From: VRUE01 sp963762205 | GTDB taxonomy: Bacteria; Actinomycetota; Thermoleophilia; Solirubrobacterales; 70-9 | NCBI GenBank assembly: GCA_963762205.1 | Contig: CAVXJZ010000003.1 | Coordinates: forward strand, 496,001-560,000 | Reading direction: 5' to 3' | Length of the DNA stretch: 64,000 bases | In this document: piece after piece, positions 59,369-64,000 of the stretch | Numbering within the stretch: the stretch's first letter is position 1 | Layout: every line of letters begins with the position of its first letter | The notes under the pieces: generated by a model | What the model was told of the DNA's origin: nothing | What the model saw: only the letters and a program-made list of their open reading frames with translations | Database searches by the model: none | Made by a program: the position numbers and the translations under genes

Positions 59369-60099
59369 TCAGTCGCCGGTGGCCTCGCCGGCCTGCTGCC
59401 CACGCCGGCGCAGCAGGCCTTCGCCCGGTCGCCAGAGGCTGACCAGGCCGGCGACGAGCGTGACCAGGAAGACCTGGCCGAGCATCATCTCGAGCCCGGA
59501 GACCATGCGGCCCACCTGTCCGGCGGGCACCAGGTCGCCGTAGCCGGTCGTGGTCAGCGTCGTGTAGCTGAAGAAGAGGAAGTCGGTCCCGTTGACGGAC
59601 ACGTCGCCGAAGAACCCGCCGCCTTCGATGCGGTCGATCGTGCCGTAGGCCCAGGTGAAGAGGATCCCGAGGGACGGTGTAGACGCTGATCGCGCCGAGG
59701 ATCGTGCGCGAGGAGACCTCGCTGGAGGTGACGACCCGTCGCAGGACCGCCGCCATCGAGAAGGCGAGCAGGCAGATCACCAGGAACGAGGCCGCGTTGA
59801 GCGCCTGTCGTCCGTCGAACACCGCCGAGAGCGTCGCCAGGACCACGGCGAGGGCCGCGAGCGCCGATCGCCCGTCTGACGGCCGGCCCGCGCGCGTGGG
59901 AGCTGGTCAGCGCGATGATCGCCGTCGCCGCGGTGGTGACGGTCAGGGCGACCGCCCCCCAGCCGCTGTTGGTGACGATCGAGGCCAGCACGTAGGTGGC
60001 GACGACCAGGATCAGGACCAGGCCGAAGGCGTCCCGGACCCTTTCGGCACGACCGACCCAGGGCGCCTCGGCGGGCGTGTGCGCGTGCCCGGTGTCCAT
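59369..60099 (-). pseudogene. two-TM potassium channel family protein, split by two frameshifts
   Basis: Three frames join into one protein of about 240 residues. The first part starts with ATG at 60099 (MDTGHAH) and holds two hydrophobic helices (VLILVVATYVLASIV, VALTVTTAATAIIAL). The second (SALAALAVVLATLSAVF ... FLVICLLAFSMAAVLR) and third (SLGILFTWAYGTIDRI ... FFSYTTLTTTGYGDLVPAG) carry further helices and the K+ selectivity filter TTTGYGDL, ending at 59369. Breaks are near 59870-59885 and 59672-59680, each needing one or two bases. This is the ion_trans_2 type. It lies 47 bases downstream of tRNA-Ser on the same strand. Confidence 0.75.
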
Positions 60100-60146
60100 G
60101 CTCGCTCGTTCGGTCGGGGACCCCGTTCTCCTGCACGGCGGCAGAG

Positions 60147-60235
60147 CGGAGGGGGTGGGATTCGAACCCACGAGCCGCCTTGCGACGGCTACCGGTTTTC
60201 AAGACCGGCGCATTCAACCGCTCTGCCACCCCTCC
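60147..60235 (-). tRNA. tRNA-Ser (anticodon UGA)
   Basis: The minus strand folds as a class II tRNA: acceptor stem GGAGGGG, D-arm GCAGAGCGGTTGAATGC, anticodon loop CTTGAAA with anticodon TGA, a long variable arm (about 20 bases, pairing GCCGTC with its complement across GCAA), T-arm GTGGGTTCGAATCCCAC and discriminator G. The long arm and G73 are serine identity elements. CCA is not encoded. Confidence 0.96.
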
Positions 60236-60309
60236 GGGGAGCACACGGAGATCCGATGCTAGACGCAAAGGCGGGGTGCTCGACCGGGCTGTGCTGATTG
60301 GATGGGGCG

Positions 60310-61503
60310 ATGCGCAGGCTGCTGCTGATCGCCTCGACGATGATCCTCTTCGACGTCGCCTTCTACTCGGCGATCGCGCCCCTGCTGCCCGACTACGTCG
60401 ACGAGCTCGGGCTGAGCAAGGGCGAAGCGGGGGTGCTCTCGGCGGCCTATGCGGCCGGCACGCTGCTCGCCTCCCTGCCGGCCGGGCTCCTGGCGAGCAG
60501 GGCGGGCCCGCGGCGCACGGTTCTGGCCGGCCTGGCGCTGCTCGGGCTCTCCAGCGTCGCATTCGGTTTCGGCCGCGAGATCGGGGTCCTTGACGCCGCC
60601 CGCTTCAGCCAGGGCGTAGCCGGAGCCCTGATCTGGTCGGGGGCGCTGACCTGGCTGATCACCACCGCGCCCCCGGAGCGCCGCGGCTCGGTGATCGGCA
60701 CCGCGCTGGGCACCGCCGTGGCCGGCGCCCTGATCGGCCCGGCGCTCGGGGCGCTGGCCGCCGAGGTCGGCACCGAGGTGGTGTTCAGCGCCGTGGTCGC
60801 GATCGCCGCCGCCTTCGCCGTGCTCGTCCTGCGTACGCCGGAGTCACCGCCGCCGGAGAGGCAGACCCTGGCCGAGGTGGCCGCCGCTGTGACGACTCGG
60901 CCTGTTCTGCTGGCGACCACGTTCGTCGCGGTTCCCTCGCTGATGTTCGGGGCGATCGAGGTCCTCGTGCCGCTGCGCATAGCCGACCTCGACGGCGGTC
61001 ACGCGGTGATCGCGGCGAGCTTCATCGTCGGCGCCGCGATCGAGGCGTCCCTGGCGCCGGTCACGGGCCGCTACTCCGACCGGGCCGGCCGCCGCCGGCC
61101 CTTCGTCGCGGGACTGGCGGTCGCCGCCGTCGGCATGCTCGGGATCGCCGCAGCGCAGGGCGTGGGCGTCGTCGTCGCCGGCCTGCTCGTCGCCTCGCTG
61201 GGAGCGGGGATCTGCTTCACGCCGGCGCTGACGATGCTCGCCGAGACGACCGAGTCGGGCGCGCTGCAGGAGGGCCTCGCCGCCGGCCTCTCGAACATGG
61301 CCTGGGCCAGCGGCCAGGTGCTCGGCGGCCTCGCCGGCGGCGGGCTCGCCGAGGTCTCCGGGTACGCGGCGCCCAGCATCGCCGTCGCCGCGGTCCTCCT
61401 GCTCACCGCCGGTTACGCGCTGCGGCACGAGCTGCCCGCTCCTGCCCCGCCCCCGCGGCGCCCTGACGCCCGGCGGGCCCGGGCGAGGTGCGGCGGAGGC
61501 TAG
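60310..61503 (+). CDS. major facilitator superfamily transporter
   Basis: A 397-residue protein with about 12 hydrophobic helices. GLSKGEAGVLSAAYAAGTLLASLPAGLLASRAGPRR contains the MFS motif A region between helices 2 and 3, and GRYSDRAGRRRP repeats it between helices 8 and 9. ARFSQGVAGALIWSGALTWL and PALGALAAEVG fit drug/H+ antiporter (DHA1-like) members. ATG at 60310 is chosen over the in-frame GTG/TTG-like start 12 bases upstream by MRRLLLI positive charge. It is followed 9 bases later by the ALO-type oxidase. Substrate unknown. Confidence 0.87.
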   Translation: MRRLLLIASTMILFDVAFYSAIAPLLPDYVDELGLSKGEAGVLSAAYAAGTLLASLPAGLLASRAGPRRTVLAGLALLGLSSVAFGFGREIGVLDAARFSQGVAGALIWSGALTWLITTAPPERRGSVIGTALGTAVAGALIGPALGALAAEVGTEVVFSAVVAIAAAFAVLVLRTPESPPPERQTLAEVAAAVTTRPVLLATTFVAVPSLMFGAIEVLVPLRIADLDGGHAVIAASFIVGAAIEASLAPVTGRYSDRAGRRRPFVAGLAVAAVGMLGIAAAQGVGVVVAGLLVASLGAGICFTPALTMLAETTESGALQEGLAAGLSNMAWASGQVLGGLAGGGLAEVSGYAAPSIAVAAVLLLTAGYALRHELPAPAPPPRRPDARRARARCGGG

Positions 61504-61512
61504 GCTGAGCCG

Positions 61513-62985
61513 ATGGCAGAGTGGCGCAACTGGGCGGGCGACCAGGGCTGCCGCCCGCAGAAGCTGAGCCGCCCGCGGAATCGCGACGAGCTGGCCGCCG
61601 TGGTCGCCGCGGGTGCCGAGGAGGGGAGCCCGGTCAGCGTTGCCGGCTCCGGCCACTCCTTCACCGAGGCGGCGCTGACCGGGGGCACGATGATCGACGT
61701 CGCGGCGCTCGGCGGGGTGATCGACGCCGACCCCGGCACCGGGATCGTCAGGGTCGGAGGGGGGACGGTCCTCGCCGACCTCAACGAGGCCCTGCACGGG
61801 CTCGGCCTGGCGATGGAGAACCTCGGCGACATCGACCGGCAGACGATCTCCGGCGCGATCTCGACCGGCACGCACGGCACCGGCGCCCGGCTGCGCAACA
61901 TCTCCTCCCAGGTCACCGCCATCGAGCTCGTCCTCGCCGACGGCAGCGTCCGCGAGCTCGACCGCGACGGCGACCTGCTGCGCGCCGCGCGGGTCGGGGT
62001 CGGCGCGCTCGGCGCGATCTCGGCCGTGACCCTGCGCTGCGTGCCCGCCTTCACCCTCGACCGCCTCGACTCCCCGTGCCCGCGCGAGGAGGTCCTCGAC
62101 TCCTTCCAGGAGCGCGCCGACGCCCACGACCACTTCGAGCTCTTCACCTTCCCGTACGCCGACTCCGCTCTGGTTCTGGAGCGCGACCGGACGGACGCCC
62201 CGCCGCGCCCGCGCGGCCGGCTCGCCGCCCATCTCAACGACGTCGTCCTCGAGAACTGGGCGCTGGAGGCGATCTCGGCGGCCGGCAAGGCGTTCCCGCG
62301 TGCGATTCCGCGGCTCTCGCGGATCGCAGCACGGCTCGCCTCCGGCAGCCGGGTGATCGACCGCAGCGACCGGATCTTCGCCAACGAGCGCCGCGTGCGG
62401 TTCACCGAGATGGAGTACGGCGTGCCGCGCCAGAACGGGCCCGAGGCGGCGCGGCGGGTGATCGAGTGGGTGCGCGGCAACCGCTACCCGGTCTTCTTCC
62501 CGATCGAGATGCGCGTGACGGCGGCCGACGACGCCCTGCTCAGCCCCTCGCACGAGCGCGACACGACCTACATCGCCGTCCACCAGTACCGGGGAATGGA
62601 GTGGCGCCCCTACTTCGAGGCCGTCGAGGAGATCATGGACGGCTTCGGTGGCCGCCCCCACTGGGGCAAGCGCCACTTCCAGACCGCCGAGACCCTGGCG
62701 TCCCGCTACCCGCGCTGGGCCGAGTTCCAGGCCGCGCGCGACGAGCTCGACCCCGGGCGCGCCTTCACCAACGAGTACGCGGCGCGGGTCCTCGGCCCCT
62801 GCGCAGACCTCCCCCGCCGACGGGCCGAAGAGCGAAGCGGGGCCGCAGTTTCGGCCCGTCGACCTAGAGGAAGGCCTGGCCGTCGCCGCGGTAGGTGGGG
62901 ACCGAGTCGACGATCCGGTCGCCTTCGACCAGATAGAGGGAGTCGAAGCGCTCGCAGAGCTCGCCCGCCTTCGAGTGGCGCATGA
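61513..62985 (+). CDS. FAD-linked D-arabinono-1,4-lactone oxidase family protein, with non-native readthrough tail
   Basis: The native part is about 435 residues. SVAGSGHSFTEAALT carries the His that binds FAD covalently in the ALO/gulonolactone oxidase family, DIDRQTISGAISTGTHGTG is the PCMH core, and HWGKRHFQ and FTNEYAARVLG are the ALO C-terminal motifs. The usual stop after VLG is missing: the frame runs through repeat B and on to 62985, adding about 55 arginine-rich residues antisense to the next gene. TAGGCT lies 6 bases before the ATG. Known members oxidise sugar lactones or polyols. It is paired with the PLP enzyme downstream in a convergent arrangement. Confidence 0.86.
   Translation: MAEWRNWAGDQGCRPQKLSRPRNRDELAAVVAAGAEEGSPVSVAGSGHSFTEAALTGGTMIDVAALGGVIDADPGTGIVRVGGGTVLADLNEALHGLGLAMENLGDIDRQTISGAISTGTHGTGARLRNISSQVTAIELVLADGSVRELDRDGDLLRAARVGVGALGAISAVTLRCVPAFTLDRLDSPCPREEVLDSFQERADAHDHFELFTFPYADSALVLERDRTDAPPRPRGRLAAHLNDVVLENWALEAISAAGKAFPRAIPRLSRIAARLASGSRVIDRSDRIFANERRVRFTEMEYGVPRQNGPEAARRVIEWVRGNRYPVFFPIEMRVTAADDALLSPSHERDTTYIAVHQYRGMEWRPYFEAVEEIMDGFGGRPHWGKRHFQTAETLASRYPRWAEFQAARDELDPGRAFTNEYAARVLGPCADLPRRRAEERSGAAVSARRPRGRPGRRRGRWGPSRRSGRLRPDRGSRSARRARPPSSGA
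62814..62861. repeat. palindromic repeat B at a convergent gene junction
   Basis: The arms 62818-62829 and 62850-62861 (CGACGGGCCGAA and its complement) are perfect, around a 20-base loop. The 16 bases 62814-62829 are identical to those that begin repeat A at 51729, and CGAAGC recurs in both loops. As with A, it abuts the stop codon of a minus-strand gene (62864). Confidence 0.7.
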
Positions 62986-64000
62986 AGACTCGGTCGCCGA
63001 TCGCGAGGCCGTCGGCGGCGGCGCCCAGCAGCGGCGTCTGCACCTCGCCGGCCCCCTCCTCGGCGTCGAGCTTCAACCCGGGCGGTAGCCAGGGGGTCGG
63101 CAGGCGGCCGGGGTTGCCGGCGCCCGAGGCGAGGTAGCCGCCGCCGAGCGCCGTCGCCACCCCCGGCCCCGGCCTGCGCACGATCGGCAGCGCGAAGCCG
63201 GCCGCGGGCGTGAGGCTGAAGCGGCTGTAGTGGTCGAACTGGGCCGGCGCGTAGAAGCCGGAGCCGGCCGTGACCTCGGTGACGGCGTCCTCGGCCGCGG
63301 TCAGTTCGAGGCTGCCGGTGCCGCCGCCGTTGACGATCTCCAGCTCGGCGACCTCGCGCACGGCGGCGACAGCCGCCGCCCGCCGCTCGGCGAGCTCGGC
63401 GGCGGAGCGGCGCTGCATGAAGCGGATCGCCGCACCGCGCAGCCGCTGCCCGGGTGGCCGGTCGCCGACGCCCGAGATCTGGCCCTCGTAGGCCATCAGC
63501 GCGACAAGGTCGATCTTCTGCCGCCGCTCGACGTCTCGGGCCAGGGCGAGCGCCTGCTCGGGCGAGTGCACCGGCGAGCGCTTGGCGCCGATCTTCAGGC
63601 GCCCGCCCGCCGCCCACCAGCTCGCGTCGAGCTCGATGCAGACCCGCACCGGGGCCGCCCCCGTGCCGAGCACCGACTCGATCTGGTCGAGGTGCTCGCT
63701 GCAGTCGATGGTGACGATCGGCGCCTGCTCGGGCTGGGCGGCCGAGCGCAGCGCCAGCTCCCCGAGCGCGGCGCCGTCGGTCGTCGGGTAGGCGAGGAGC
63801 AGGTCCTCGAAGCCCCGCTCGGCGAGCCAGAGCGTCTCCGGCAGGGTGAAGGTCATCGTCCCGACGAAGCCGGGCCGGCGCAGGATCAGCTCCTGCAGCG
63901 CCCGGCAGCGGACCGACTTGCTCGCGACCCGGATCGGCTTCTCGCCGACCCGCCCGAGCATCTCGTCGGCGTTGGCCCAGAGCGCGTCGAGGTCGACGAA
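62864..64000 (-). CDS. PLP-dependent alanine racemase-fold enzyme, D-threonine aldolase/amino-acid deaminase-like (5' truncated by window)
   Basis: At least 378 codons; the frame is open to the window edge. FVDLDALWANADEML leads into RVASKSVRC, whose Lys binds PLP in the fold type III family. LAYEGQISG-like ALMAYEGQISGVGDR, VNGGGTGS, TEVTAGSGFYAPAQFDHY and the late DRVFMRHSKAGELCERF (metal/His-Cys site typical of DSD1/D-threonine aldolase) support the call. Members act on D-amino acids. In several actinobacteria I recall such a gene beside an ALO-type oxidase, as here. The start lies outside the window. Confidence 0.85.
   Translation of the reverse strand, partial: FVDLDALWANADEMLGRVGEKPIRVASKSVRCRALQELILRRPGFVGTMTFTLPETLWLAERGFEDLLLAYPTTDGAALGELALRSAAQPEQAPIVTIDCSEHLDQIESVLGTGAAPVRVCIELDASWWAAGGRLKIGAKRSPVHSPEQALALARDVERRQKIDLVALMAYEGQISGVGDRPPGQRLRGAAIRFMQRRSAAELAERRAAAVAAVREVAELEIVNGGGTGSLELTAAEDAVTEVTAGSGFYAPAQFDHYSRFSLTPAAGFALPIVRRPGPGVATALGGGYLASGAGNPGRLPTPWLPPGLKLDAEEGAGEVQTPLLGAAADGLAIGDRVFMRHSKAGELCERFDSLYLVEGDRIVDSVPTYRGDGQAFL

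Noticed and set aside
60147..60235. tRNA-Ser as an integration site
   Set aside because: No integrase and no partial tRNA duplicate was seen nearby; the flanks are ordinary genes.

Overview
The window is about 70% GC and gene-dense on both strands. It looks like a chromosomal segment of a high-GC Actinomycetota bacterium, most likely of the class Thermoleophilia/Solirubrobacterales. That placement is an inference. It rests on GC content, abundant GTG/TTG starts, a CIRCE-controlled groES-groEL pair, a 7Fe FdxA-type ferredoxin, and an Mrp/ApbC ATPase lacking the usual CxxC. No phage, plasmid, insertion sequence or CRISPR array was seen. No gene-free stretch exceeds 300 bases; the longest gap is about 230 bases after groEL.

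Region 1 (1-40.35 kb) is one long cell-surface polysaccharide locus. It opens with two tandem CDP-tyvelose-epimerase-like SDR proteins and a DPM1-like GT2. Next come two polytopic GT-C-like proteins and a block with a polysaccharide deacetylase, a UPF0104-type flippase-like protein, a DUF2304 protein, a polyprenol-phosphate-type GT2 and a GNAT-like protein. GDP-mannose 4,6-dehydratase, a very large GT + GT4 + methyltransferase polypeptide (now split by frameshifts), further methyltransferases and an AlgX/AlgJ-like acetyltransferase follow. A Wzm/Wzt ABC exporter with a C-terminal Wzt domain comes next, then the dTDP-L-rhamnose genes rmlA-rmlD-rmlB and, on the other strand, rmlC plus a second rmlD-like gene. 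The block ends with a WbaP-type initiating phosphoglycosyltransferase, a Wzy/WaaL-like ligase with TPRs, and a secreted GH39-like hydrolase. Together these make nucleotide sugars, assemble and decorate a glycan, and export it.

Region 2 (40.4-64 kb) is mostly housekeeping and stress genes: an Lhr helicase carrying palindromic insertions, a Crp/Fnr regulator, protein-isoaspartate methyltransferase, an RTX-like repeat protein, ASCH and SRPBCC proteins, and CIRCE-groES-groEL. A GH26-like secreted protein, an NmrA-like SDR, ferredoxin + acyl-CoA dehydrogenase, Mrp/ApbC, a secreted Ig-like protein, cyclophilin, a K+ channel, tRNA-Ser(UGA), an MFS transporter, an ALO-type FAD oxidase and a PLP alanine-racemase-fold enzyme complete it.

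Three general signals stand out. (a) A TANNNT -10 hexamer lies 6-11 nt before many start codons, implying widespread leaderless mRNAs, and divergent genes often share overlapping -10 sites. (b) There is a family of GC-rich palindromic repeats. Two related copies sit at the 3' ends of convergent genes, and three more hairpins are inserted inside the Lhr coding sequence. (c) About nine apparent single- or few-base frameshifts fall in five genes whose downstream coding potential is intact, which points to assembly error or very recent inactivation.
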